In this document: piece after piece, positions 55,475 to 64,000 of the stretch
Layout: every line of letters begins with the position of its first letter
How positions within the stretch are numbered: the first letter of the stretch is position 1
Source of the DNA: Pseudomonadota bacterium
Lineage (GTDB): Bacteria; Myxococcota_A; UBA796; SXON01
Direction: 5' to 3'
Length of the DNA: 64,000 nt
NCBI GenBank assembly: GCA_030685065.1
Contig: JAUXQH010000029.1
Coordinates: 1-64,000, forward strand
Translations under genes and position numbers: made by a program
Notes under the pieces: model-generated
Databases searched by the model: none
What the model was told of the DNA's origin: nothing
The model's input: only the letters and a program-made list of their open reading frames with translations

Positions 55475-57114
55475 TGGCGGGCCTCGGCCTGTTCCGCCGC
55501 GCGACCTTCGTGCTGGCCGTGGCGCTCTCCCTCGACGCCCTGCTCGCGCTCCGCGGCCGCGTCGCCCCGCCGCCCGCGCCGGCGTCCTTCCGCGCCTACG
55601 ACCTCGACGTCCGCTCGCCCACGGACCGCCGCTACGGCCCCAACCGCCTCGCCCGGAGCCACGGGATCTGGGTGGTGCGGTCCGAGGGCACGCCCTACGA
55701 GATCGGGTACGCGACGGGGCTCCTCGCCGGGGACATGGCGGACCGCAACGAGGACGCCATCGTCAACGAGTTCTACACGCACGTCACCAACCCGTTCGTG
55801 CGCTACGCGCTGGCGCGCGGGGTGCCGCTGCTCGCCGACGCGATGAACGCGGGCACCCCGCTCGCCTACCTCGAGGAGGTCCGGGGGCTCACCGACACCG
55901 GCGACGACCACATGGGGTGGCTGGCGCCCGCCTACACCCGGAAGCTCTGCTACCACGCGATCCACGACGTCGGGCAGGCCATGGTCGGGCAGGCCCCGGG
56001 GGACAGCCCTCTGCTCGGCTGCACCGGGTTTCTCGCCGGGGGCGCCCGCACCGCCGACGGCCACTGGATCATCGGCCGCAACTGGGACTTCGACGGCGGG
56101 CGCCTCTTCGACGAGGAGAAGGCGGTCATCCTCGTGAAGCGGGACGGAGTCCTCCCCTTCCTCCACGTCGCCATCGTGGGCCTCGCCGGGGTGGTGTCGG
56201 GCGTCAACGCCGCGGGGATCGGCGTCGCCGTGCTCGCGGGCGCCTCCGACGCGCCCATCCGCCCGGGCGCGCCGATGATCTTCATCGTGCGCGAGATCCT
56301 CGAGCAGGCGCGCAGCCTCGACGACGCGCGGGCCATCCTCGATGCCCGTCGGGGCTTCGTCTCCGAGGGCCTCCTGGTGGTCGACGGGACGCGCGGCGAG
56401 GGCGCGGTCTTCGAGGTGACGCCCGACCAGGTGGAGGTGCTCCCCGCGGACGGCGCCATCGCGCTCTCCAACCACTTCCGCTCGGCGGCGCTCGGGGACG
56501 ACCTCGCCAACCAGCAGCGGATGGCCGAGGGCACGACCATCGCCCGTCTCGCGCGCATGGAGGAGCTCATCGCGCCCGAGCACGGCCCGATCGATCTTTC
56601 CCGCGCGCTGACCATCCTCCGCGACCGCGCGGGCGTCGGCGGCGCCGCGCTGCCGGCCGGGCACGAGAGCGCGCTGAACGCCGACGTGGCCTCCCACGGC
56701 GTGGTGATCGACGCGACCGCGCGGACGATCACCGTGTCGATGTCGCCGAACCTCTCCGGGGGCTTCGTCCGCTTCTCCCTCGACGACGTTCTCGCCGGGA
56801 ACCTCGACGGCGTGCAGGTCGCGGGGCCGGATGACCCCGAGCTCACCTACCGCGTGCGCGAGGCCCGCCTGCTCCGCCACCAGGCGGCCCGCGTCGCGCC
56901 CGCCGCCGCCGAGCCCCTCCTCCGCCAATCGCTCCGGCTCGCGCCCGGCACCCCCGAGGCGCTCCTCGCGCTCGCCGAGACCCTCGTCGCGCTCGACCGG
57001 GGAGACGAGGCCCTCCCGCTCGTCGACCAGGCCATCGCCACCCCGCCCGCCCACGCGAAGGATCGGCGCCGGGCCGAGGCCATCCGCGTCGAGGTCATCG
57101 ATGCGCCTCGATGA
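55471..57114 (+). CDS. C45-type Ntn hydrolase (acyltransferase/phospholipase-B-like), N-terminal membrane anchor, C-terminal TPR-like helices
   Basis: LLGCTGFLAGGARTADGHWIIGRNWDFDGG...VSGVNAAGIGVAVLAG; C-terminal APAAAEPLLRQSLRLAPGTPEALLALAETL. Confidence 0.8.
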   Translation: MMAGLGLFRRATFVLAVALSLDALLALRGRVAPPPAPASFRAYDLDVRSPTDRRYGPNRLARSHGIWVVRSEGTPYEIGYATGLLAGDMADRNEDAIVNEFYTHVTNPFVRYALARGVPLLADAMNAGTPLAYLEEVRGLTDTGDDHMGWLAPAYTRKLCYHAIHDVGQAMVGQAPGDSPLLGCTGFLAGGARTADGHWIIGRNWDFDGGRLFDEEKAVILVKRDGVLPFLHVAIVGLAGVVSGVNAAGIGVAVLAGASDAPIRPGAPMIFIVREILEQARSLDDARAILDARRGFVSEGLLVVDGTRGEGAVFEVTPDQVEVLPADGAIALSNHFRSAALGDDLANQQRMAEGTTIARLARMEELIAPEHGPIDLSRALTILRDRAGVGGAALPAGHESALNADVASHGVVIDATARTITVSMSPNLSGGFVRFSLDDVLAGNLDGVQVAGPDDPELTYRVREARLLRHQAARVAPAAAEPLLRQSLRLAPGTPEALLALAETLVALDRGDEALPLVDQAIATPPAHAKDRRRAEAIRVEVIDAPR

Positions 57115-58174
57115 ACGAGTCGTGATCGGGCTGTTCGCCGCCGTGGTGATCCTCGACACGGTGCGCGACGTCGACGGCTCCGCGCTCCCCGTCGGGCTCG
57201 CCGCGGCCGGCACCGGGCTGCACCTGCTCGCGGGCCTCCGCCGGCCGGAGGTCGTGCCTCGCGCCGAGGGCTGGACCGGCCGCTCCTTTGGCACCGACGC
57301 GGGGTGGCGGCTCCTCCTGTTCCTCAAGGGGGTGTTCGGGCGTCGGATCGCGGCGGGGATCGGCACCTTCCTCGCCGCCTGGTACGTGGCGTTCGCGCCG
57401 AGCGTCCGCCGGGGGCTGGAGAGCTACCGCGTGCGGGTGCTGCCGGATCGGTCCCCGTTGGCCGCGAGCTTCGCCATCTTCCGGAGCTTCGCGCACGCGG
57501 TGCTCGATCGCCTCACCTACGTGGAGGCGGGCCCGGCCGCCTTCCGCTATGCCCGCGAGGGCGAGGAGCACCTCCTCGACGCCTTCGGCGAGCCACGGGG
57601 CGCCATCCTCCTCGGCGCCCACGTCGGCAACATCGAGGTGTCGTCCGGGACCGGCGAGAACGCGCCGCGCATGAAGAAGCTCCACGTGTTGCGCTTCGAG
57701 ACCCCCGGGGATCACGGCCGCGCGCTGATCGCGAGCATGCCGGAGGCGTGGCGGCCCAAGGTCATCGCCGTGAACGCCGGCGAGGGGTTCTCGGCGCTCA
57801 CGGTGGTCCGCGTCCTCCGCGAGGGCGCCGTGGTCGCGATGATGGGCGACCGCCTCATCGACGATCGCACCGTGACCGTCGACTTCCTCGGCAGTCCGTG
57901 CCGCTTCCCCGCCGGCCCCTGGCTGATCGCCGCCCTCGCGCGCGTGCCGATCGTGGTGGTCGGCGCCTTCGAGGAGGGGCCGGGGACCTACCGGGTCATC
58001 GCCACGCCGCCGATCCACTGCGTGTTCGACCGCAAGCGCCCGCGCGAGGAGCAGCTCCGCGAGTGGGCGCAGATCTACGCCGACCGGGTGGGCGCGCTCG
58101 TGCGCCGCTATCCGACCCAGTACTACAATTTCCACGACGTTTGGGTGAGCACGCCATGCCCGGTGGACCCGTGA
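57101..58174 (+). CDS. LpxL/HtrB-like lysophospholipid acyltransferase family protein
   Basis: GAILLGAHVGNIEVSSG; VVAMMGDRLIDDRTVTVDFLGSPCRFPAGPWLIAALARVPIV. Confidence 0.82.
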   Translation: MRLDERVVIGLFAAVVILDTVRDVDGSALPVGLAAAGTGLHLLAGLRRPEVVPRAEGWTGRSFGTDAGWRLLLFLKGVFGRRIAAGIGTFLAAWYVAFAPSVRRGLESYRVRVLPDRSPLAASFAIFRSFAHAVLDRLTYVEAGPAAFRYAREGEEHLLDAFGEPRGAILLGAHVGNIEVSSGTGENAPRMKKLHVLRFETPGDHGRALIASMPEAWRPKVIAVNAGEGFSALTVVRVLREGAVVAMMGDRLIDDRTVTVDFLGSPCRFPAGPWLIAALARVPIVVVGAFEEGPGTYRVIATPPIHCVFDRKRPREEQLREWAQIYADRVGALVRRYPTQYYNFHDVWVSTPCPVDP

Positions 58175-59238
58175 GCGCGGTCATGTCCGACAACGAGGCC
58201 GCCCGTTTCGCGGCGCAACGCCTCGCCTTCTCCCCCCTCGTCTTCCAGGCCTGCCGCGCGCTGCGGGATCTCGGCATCCTCGAGCAGGTCTCCCGCGCCC
58301 GCGGCAAGGGCGTGACCGCGAGTGAGGTCGTCGCGACGGGCACGGTGTCCGCCTACGTGGCGGCGCTGCTGTTGGAGGCCGGGCTGGGCGCCGGGCTCTG
58401 CACCTGTGAGGACCTCGCGCCCGAGCCGCGCTTCTTCATCACCGCCATGGGCGTGTACTGGCTCCGCGACCAGCTCACCCGCGTGAACGCCGAGTTCAAC
58501 CACCACGTCTGCTACGGCGGCGCCTTCCACCTCCGCGAAGCGCTGCTGGAAGGGAGAGCGGCGGGGCTGCCGGCCATCGACGCCACCGGGGCGGCCACGG
58601 TGTACGAGGCCCTCGCGAGCCTGGCGCCCGACGTGAAGAAGGCCTGGTTCGACTTCGACCACTACTACTCGGACGGGGTGTTCGAGGCGTGCCTTCCGCG
58701 GGTCCTCGCGCCGGGCGTGCGCCACGTGGTGGACATCGGCGGAAACACCGGGCGCTTTGCCCGCCTCTGCTTGGAGGGCGGCGTCGAACGGATGACGCTG
58801 GTCGACCTCCCCGGGCAGCTCGCCGTGGCGCGGGAGAACCTGAAGGGCTTCGCTCCGCGGGTGGACTACGCGCCCACGAACGTGCTCGACGTCGCCGCGC
58901 CTTTTCCGGCGGGCGCGGACGTGTACTGGCTCAGCCAGTTCCTCGACTGTTTCGGGGAGGACGAGATCCGCTCCATCCTCGCGCGGGTGCGCGCGGCGAT
59001 GCGCCCGGACTCCAAGGTGTTCATCCTCGAGACCTTCTGGAACGAGCAGCGCTACGAGGCGGCGCGTTTTTGTGTCATCGGCACGTCTCTGTACTTCGCG
59101 TGCATCGCCAACGGAAACTCCCGGATGTACCACTCGGAGGTGATGAAGGGCCTCGCGCGGGACGCGGGCCTCGTCGTCGCGGACGAGGTGAAGCACGTCG
59201 GGCTGTCCCACTCCTTGATCGTCCTGGGCGCCGGCTAG
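58156..59238 (+). CDS. SAM-dependent O-methyltransferase (family 2)-like
   Basis: VRHVVDIGGNTGRFARLCLEG; VERMTLVDLPGQLAVARENL; YWLSQFLDCFGEDEIRSILARVRAAMRPDSKVFILETFW. Confidence 0.85.
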   Translation: MPGGPVSAVMSDNEAARFAAQRLAFSPLVFQACRALRDLGILEQVSRARGKGVTASEVVATGTVSAYVAALLLEAGLGAGLCTCEDLAPEPRFFITAMGVYWLRDQLTRVNAEFNHHVCYGGAFHLREALLEGRAAGLPAIDATGAATVYEALASLAPDVKKAWFDFDHYYSDGVFEACLPRVLAPGVRHVVDIGGNTGRFARLCLEGGVERMTLVDLPGQLAVARENLKGFAPRVDYAPTNVLDVAAPFPAGADVYWLSQFLDCFGEDEIRSILARVRAAMRPDSKVFILETFWNEQRYEAARFCVIGTSLYFACIANGNSRMYHSEVMKGLARDAGLVVADEVKHVGLSHSLIVLGAG

Positions 59239-59267
59239 TTGCGGCCCCCCCCTCCCATCCCGGCCTC

Positions 59268-61142
59268 TCATTCTCTGGGGCGGTTGAAGACCTTGCTGGC
59301 GGCGTGGGTGGCACGCCCGAACAGGGAACGGGCGAGGTGGCGGGCCACGGTGAGCTTCTCACCGGCGGCGCCGAGGGTGCGGACGCCCTCCCCGCCGAGC
59401 TGACCGGCGAGGTATTGCTCTCGCGTCTTACGACGTTGGAGCTTGCCCGAGGAGGTCTTCGGGAGCTGCCCGGCCGCGAGGAGGACCACGTCGGCGACCT
59501 TGAGCGAGAGCCGGTCCGCGACGGTGCTGGCGATGGTCTCCTTCAGGTCGGCCGGTGGCTCGGCGCGGGTCTCCACCACCACCACCAGCTCCTCGCTCTC
59601 CTTGCCGGGACGGGAGAACGCCACCACGTTGCCCTTGCGCACGCCGTCGATATCGGCGACCGCCCACTCGATGGTCTGCGGGTGGTGGTTGCGGCCCTTG
59701 AGGATGATGAGATCCTTGCTGCGGCCGGAGATGTACACGTTGCCGTGGTGGACGAAGCCGAGGTCACCGGTGCGGAGCCAGATCGTGTCGTCCGCCGCGC
59801 CGGCCCCTCCACCGTCCGCGACGAGGATCGGGCCGTACGCCTCGGCGGTAGCGGCGGCATCCTTCCAGTAGCCGTCGGTCAGCGAGGGGCCGGCGAACAC
59901 GAGCTCTCCCTCGCGGTCCTCGCCCAGGAAGTTGCCCTCGAGGTCGATGACGGCGAGGCGGTGCTGGTCGAAGGGCCTGCCGCAGCCCACGAAGGCGAGC
60001 GCGAGCGCGTCGTCCTCGGGAGCAACCACCCGGCCCTCGCCGCGAAAGGCCTCCGCGTCGAGCAGCAGCACGGGAAGGTCGGCGCCGACCTCCGCGAAAG
60101 ACATCGCCAGCGTCGCCTCGGCCATGCCGTACGCCGGCATCGGCACCCCCGGCTTGAGGCCGCACTGCGCGAAGCGCTCCACGAACTCGAGCAACACGTT
60201 CGCGTTGATGGGCTCGGCACCGCAGCCGATGAGGCGCACACGCGACAGGTCCCAGGCGGACAGCTCCTTCTCCGAGGCGCGCTTCGTCGCGAGCGCGAAC
60301 GCGAAGTTGGGCCCGAAGGAGAGCGTCCCCTTGTAGTCGTGCAGCGTCTGGAGCCAGATGTTCGGCCGCATGACGAAGGAGAGCGTCGGGATGAAGACCA
60401 CGTCCGCCGCCTTCATGAGCGGCGTGATGACAAAACCGATGAGCCCCATGTCGTGGTAGAGCGGCAGCCAGCTCACCGCCACGTCGCGGCCCATCTCCAT
60501 GCCCGTGCCCTCCGTCGCGATGGCCCAGCAGTTGGCCACGAGCGATTTGTGCGACACCATCACGCCCTTCGGCGCGGAGGTGGAGCCGCTCGTGAACTGG
60601 AGGAACGCCAAATCCTCCGCGGTGATGTCCGGCAGCGGGCCCTCGCTCTTCTTCCCCGCGTCGAGGGACTCGACCAACACCAGGTCCTGGAGCGTCTCCA
60701 CCTTCGGGACAACCTGCCACAACACGGATGACAGCGGCCTGTCCGTGATGAGGAGCCGGGCCCCCGCCGCCTGGAGGATGGTCACGGCGCTCTCCGCGTA
60801 GGCGTCGAGCTTGCCGAACGACAGCGGCGGGAACATCGGCACCGGCACCAGCCCGGCGAGCAGCGCGCCGAGGAACGTGATGACGAAGTCCTGCGGCCGC
60901 GACAGCACGATGGCGACGCGATCGCCTTGGTTCAGGCCCTGTCCGAGCAGCGCGTGGGCCCGCACCTCGGCCGCGCTGTACAGCGCCGCGTAGGAGAAAA
61001 AGGTCGGCTTGTTGGCGTTGTCCAGAAAGGTGTGCCCGTGCTTCTCCACTCCGCGGATGCGACGGAGCGCATCCACGACGGTCGCGGGTGCGTGGGACAG
61101 ATCGACGGTCACGGGGTGTGCTGCGGACAACATTTGGATCAC
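59268..61142 (-). CDS. Fatty-acyl-AMP ligase (FAAL)-like AMP-dependent synthetase
   Basis: LAFLQFTSGSTSAPKGVMVSH; VSWLPLYHDMGLIGFVITPL; RLIGCGAEPINANVL; YGMAEATLAMSF. Confidence 0.88.
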   Translation of the reverse strand: MIQMLSAAHPVTVDLSHAPATVVDALRRIRGVEKHGHTFLDNANKPTFFSYAALYSAAEVRAHALLGQGLNQGDRVAIVLSRPQDFVITFLGALLAGLVPVPMFPPLSFGKLDAYAESAVTILQAAGARLLITDRPLSSVLWQVVPKVETLQDLVLVESLDAGKKSEGPLPDITAEDLAFLQFTSGSTSAPKGVMVSHKSLVANCWAIATEGTGMEMGRDVAVSWLPLYHDMGLIGFVITPLMKAADVVFIPTLSFVMRPNIWLQTLHDYKGTLSFGPNFAFALATKRASEKELSAWDLSRVRLIGCGAEPINANVLLEFVERFAQCGLKPGVPMPAYGMAEATLAMSFAEVGADLPVLLLDAEAFRGEGRVVAPEDDALALAFVGCGRPFDQHRLAVIDLEGNFLGEDREGELVFAGPSLTDGYWKDAAATAEAYGPILVADGGGAGAADDTIWLRTGDLGFVHHGNVYISGRSKDLIILKGRNHHPQTIEWAVADIDGVRKGNVVAFSRPGKESEELVVVVETRAEPPADLKETIASTVADRLSLKVADVVLLAAGQLPKTSSGKLQRRKTREQYLAGQLGGEGVRTLGAAGEKLTVARHLARSLFGRATHAASKVFNRPRE

Positions 61143-61295
61143 CCTGCGATGGCCACACCTCTATCCGCGCCCCTGACCGTCCCGGTATCGGCCGAACGGC
61201 GGGCGAACGCGATGGGATGGCGATATGCCACCATGCTCGGGAAGCTCGAGTCCGGGGCCGTCCACGGTCAATGGCACACCCCGAAAGGATCACCG

Positions 61296-61703
61296 TTGAA
61301 CCGCCCCCACATCCACCCGGTCCAGGTCTACTACGAGGACACCGACTTCTCCGGCGTCGTCTACCACGCGAACTACCTGAAATATTACGAGCGAGCGCGG
61401 GAGCACCTCCTGGGCGTCGAGGAGCTGGTCCGGCTGTACCGGGAAACCGGCATCGGTTTTGTCGTCTACAAGGTCGAGATGACGTTTCGCGAGGGCGCCG
61501 TGTTCGGCGACAGCCTCGAGATCCGCACGACCGTGCGCGCGGAGAGCGACTACCGCGCGGTGTTCAACCAGCAGGTGTGGCGCGTGGGCGGCAAGACGGC
61601 CCTGGTGGAGGGGCTGGTGCAGCTGGTCTGCGTGAACCGGGACAAGCAGCTGGTGCCCCTCCCCGCCAACGTGCTCCGCGCGCTCCAGACCGCCGCGCCT
61701 TGA
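61296..61703 (+). CDS. YbgC-like acyl-CoA thioesterase (hotdog fold)
   Basis: VQVYYEDTDFSGVVYHANYLKYYERAREHLL. TTG start preferred because AAAGGA lies just upstream; the track's longer in-frame start (for example ATG 61149) is possible. Confidence 0.85.
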   Translation: MNRPHIHPVQVYYEDTDFSGVVYHANYLKYYERAREHLLGVEELVRLYRETGIGFVVYKVEMTFREGAVFGDSLEIRTTVRAESDYRAVFNQQVWRVGGKTALVEGLVQLVCVNRDKQLVPLPANVLRALQTAAP

Positions 61704-61798
61704 TCGCGCGCCTCGCGACCCACACGTCGCGCTCGGCGTCCACCCCGCGTGATGTTCAGGCTCCCCCCTGGATGGCACCCTTCTTGCCTACCCTCGCC

Positions 61799-62485
61799 AT
61801 GACTCCTGGAGCTCCCATGTCCCTCTCCCACCTCGTCCTCCTCGCCGCCCTCCCCCTCACCTTGCTCGGCTGCCCGGCCAACACCGACACCCCCGCGAAG
61901 GACGACACGGGGGAGGCGGATGCCGATACGGATACCGATACGGACACGGATACGGACACCGACACGGACACCGATACGGATACGGACACCGACACGGACA
62001 CGGACACGGACACGGACACCGATACGGATACGGATACGGATACGGATACGGACACGGACACGGACACGGACACGGACACCGATACGGACACCGACACCGA
62101 CACCGACGTTGACGTGTGTGGAGAGCGCGATCTCCTCTTCACCGCCGAGGTGCGCGACAGCACCGGCGCGGCCAGCGCGACCTGGACCAGCTCGGACGAC
62201 CTCTTCCTCGCCGGCGTGGTCAACAACGTCTGCACCACCGACATCTCGTTCACGACCTCGTCAACGTGCCTGGTGAACAGCGCCACGGTGATGGGGAGCA
62301 CCGGCCCCGGCATGGGGGTGGGCGTCTCCTGCGGGGACGCGATCACCGCGTGGACCGTGCCAGCCGGCGGGACCGTGAGCGACGCCTTGAGCTGGGGCCG
62401 CATGACCCCCGACACCTACACGATCACGGTCGACTTCAACTACGCGCGGGCCAGCGCGACTACCAGTATCGTCGTCACGCGGTAG
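61799..62485 (+). CDS. Lipoprotein with long (Asp-Thr)n linker and C-terminal beta domain
   Basis: MSLSHLVLLAALPLTLLGCPANTD lipobox; DTDTDT... tract; C-terminal DSTGAASATWTSSDDLFLAGVV... Confidence 0.8.
   Translation: MTPGAPMSLSHLVLLAALPLTLLGCPANTDTPAKDDTGEADADTDTDTDTDTDTDTDTDTDTDTDTDTDTDTDTDTDTDTDTDTDTDTDTDTDTDTDTDTDTDVDVCGERDLLFTAEVRDSTGAASATWTSSDDLFLAGVVNNVCTTDISFTTSSTCLVNSATVMGSTGPGMGVGVSCGDAITAWTVPAGGTVSDALSWGRMTPDTYTITVDFNYARASATTSIVVTR
61925..62104 (+). repeat. 180-bp hexanucleotide tandem array GAYACS encoding about 30 Asp-Thr repeats
   Basis: Uninterrupted GAT/GAC-ACG/ACC units read from the sequence, in frame. Confidence 0.9.
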
Positions 62486-62560
62486 CCATCGTCCGCCCCT
62501 CCCCGAGCGGCGCGGAATCACCCGCCGCGACGCGCCTTCTATGTTCACGGGGGAGGCGTC

Positions 62561-63361
62561 ATGGGGCGACAGACGGATCGGCTGCACGATCGGCTCGCGA
62601 TCGCGCCCAACAACGTCGCGGTCTACGCACGGGCCTTGCACGCCCTCACCGAAGGGGGGGTGCCCTTCCTCGTCGGCGGTGCCTGGGGCATGGCCGAGCT
62701 GGCCGGCGTGTGGCGACACACCAAGGACCTCGACCTGTTCGTTCGCCCCGAGCAGGTCGAGCACGTCCTCGGGACGTTGGCCGAGGCCGGCTTCCGTACG
62801 GAGGTGCTCTCCCCCGTGTGGTTGGGGAAAGCCTGGTACGACGACTTGTTCATCGACATCATCTTCAGCTCGGGCAACGGCATCGCCACCGTGGACGACC
62901 GTTGGTTCCACTACGCCCTCCCCGGCACCGTGCTCGAAGTGCCCGTGCACTTCTGCCCGGCGGAGGAGACGATCTGGTCGAAGGCCTGGATCATGGAACG
63001 CGAGCGCTTCGACGGCGCCGACGTGGCCCACCTGCTCCGCGCCACCGGCCCCCGGATGGATTGGCACCGCCTGCTCGAGCGCTTCGCCGAACACTGGCGC
63101 GTGCTGTACGGGCACCTGGTGCTGTTCGGATACATCTACCCGAGCGAGCGCCGCCGCATCCCGGCTTGGGTCATGCTGGAGTTGACCCAACGGCTTCAGC
63201 GCGAGCTCGGCGCGGAGCCGCCGCTCGATCGGCACTGCCTCGGCCCTCTGCTCTCCAACCAGCAATACAAGCCCGACCTCGAGCGCTGGGGGTACACGGT
63301 CCCGGACGAAGCAAGTGAAGGGACACCCAGGGGAACCCATGCGTCTCGCCGCGGCCGGTGA
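62561..63361 (+). CDS. Nucleotidyltransferase-fold protein
   Basis: PFLVGGAWGMAELAGVWRHTKDLDLFVRPEQVE; IDIIFSSGNG; GGGGGAGG-type RBS upstream of ATG. Confidence 0.7.
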   Translation: MGRQTDRLHDRLAIAPNNVAVYARALHALTEGGVPFLVGGAWGMAELAGVWRHTKDLDLFVRPEQVEHVLGTLAEAGFRTEVLSPVWLGKAWYDDLFIDIIFSSGNGIATVDDRWFHYALPGTVLEVPVHFCPAEETIWSKAWIMERERFDGADVAHLLRATGPRMDWHRLLERFAEHWRVLYGHLVLFGYIYPSERRRIPAWVMLELTQRLQRELGAEPPLDRHCLGPLLSNQQYKPDLERWGYTVPDEASEGTPRGTHASRRGR

Positions 63362-64000
63362 TCTCCACTACACGGTCAACAGCCGGGGCGCCGTGCGTCG
63401 TCAGTTCGCCGACATCGGCGCGCGGGCGGACGTGCTGCTCCTGTGTGGGGACCTGACCGATCACGGGTTGCCGGAAGAAGCCGAGGCGCTCGCCGAGGAC
63501 CTGCAGACGCTTCCCGTGCCCGTGGTGGCGGTCCTCGGAAACCACGACTTCGAGGGGGGGCGTGTCGACCAGGTCGTGGACACCCTCCGCGGCAAAGGGG
63601 TGCGCGTGCTCGACGGAGAGAGCTGCGTCGTAGAGGGCGTGGGGTTCGTGGGGGTCAAGGGCTTCGGGGGCGGGTTCGGCAAGCGCGCGCTCGGCCCCTG
63701 GGGCGAGAACGCCATCAAGTTGTTCGTCCAGGAGGCCGTGGACGAGGCGATGAAGCTCGAGCGCGCCCTGGCCCGGCTCCGCCAGGAGCCCAAGGTCGTG
63801 CTGCTCCACTACGCGCCCATCCAGGACACCGTGGAGGGCGAGGCGCCGCAGATCTGGCCCTTCCTCGGATCGAGCCGGCTCGAGGAGCCGATCGACCGGT
63901 ACGGGGCGGTGGTCGCGTTCCACGGGCACTGTCACCACGGCTCGGTCGAGGGGCACACGCGGAGCGGCACGCCGGTCTACAACGTGGCCATGCCGCTCCT
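63339..64000 (+). CDS. Calcineurin-like metallophosphoesterase (partial; runs off the right edge; not in the supplied ORF track)
   Basis: MRLAAAGDLHYTVNSRG; VLLLCGDLTDHG; VVAVLGNHDFEGG; VVLLHYAP; VAFHGHCHHGS. Confidence 0.88.
   Translation, partial: MRLAAAGDLHYTVNSRGAVRRQFADIGARADVLLLCGDLTDHGLPEEAEALAEDLQTLPVPVVAVLGNHDFEGGRVDQVVDTLRGKGVRVLDGESCVVEGVGFVGVKGFGGGFGKRALGPWGENAIKLFVQEAVDEAMKLERALARLRQEPKVVLLHYAPIQDTVEGEAPQIWPFLGSSRLEEPIDRYGAVVAFHGHCHHGSVEGHTRSGTPVYNVAMPL

Noticed and set aside
61925-62104. CRISPR-like or minisatellite array
   Set aside because: Continuous 6-bp coding repeat with no spacers; explained as an Asp-Thr linker.
61756-62415. Minus-strand (Ser-Val)n ORF and plus-strand (Arg-Thr/Ile)n ORF at 61920-62276
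   Set aside because: Alternative-frame readings of the hexanucleotide array inside the Asp-Thr lipoprotein gene.
1-64000. Mobile element, prophage, or canonical defence island
   Set aside because: No transposase, integrase, phage structural gene, Cas, restriction-modification or toxin-antitoxin motif recognised; the MoxR/VWA cassette is the only conflict-system-like candidate.
1-64000. tRNA genes
   Set aside because: No T-loop (GGTTCGANTCC) plus cloverleaf arrangement noticed by eye; a tRNAscan run would be needed to exclude them.

Overview
High-GC bacterial chromosomal window, Myxococcota/deltaproteobacteria-like in character (this assignment is inference). It starts at the 5' end of a minus-strand 16S rRNA gene and carries about 50 densely packed protein genes. 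No transposase, prophage, CRISPR array or tRNA was recognised.

Main blocks:
(i) 7.2-11.2 kb: a kinase-fold protein that looks like a pseudokinase, a GpsA-like protein without the catalytic Lys, and MurI.
(ii) 12.5-16.8 kb: MoxR ATPase / unknown protein / HEXXH-VWA cassette.
(iii) 20.7-23.0 kb: a single ORF that reads as degenerate isochorismatase + APH-like kinase + HCX5R phosphatase.
(iv) 23.0-26.1 kb: Pit / DUF47 / PhoR-like phosphate genes.
(v) 35.7-43.2 kb: a seven-gene operon with 4-nt overlaps encoding an ATP-dependent benzoyl-CoA reductase (bcrCBAD) with hydratase, dehydrogenase and amidohydrolase.
(vi) 43.3-46.0 kb: hemerythrin, a TetR-DUF2249 fusion and a polytopic membrane protein.
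(vii) 46.1-59.2 kb: an 11-gene run in which every stop overlaps the next start. It encodes TlpA-type thioredoxin, multiheme and MauG-like cytochromes, a tiny DUF4266-like peptide, a DUF3570-like barrel with two ApbE-type D-x-x-S-x-A-T motifs, ApbE, a C45 Ntn-hydrolase, an acyltransferase and a methyltransferase. A perfect palindrome precedes this run and a near-identical copy precedes the bcr operon.

Best candidate for an undescribed system: block (vii), read as a flavinylation/heme-based envelope redox system possibly co-regulated with benzoyl-CoA reduction. Second candidate: the tripartite protein at 20713-23016. All family calls were made by reading motifs by eye; no database search was run.
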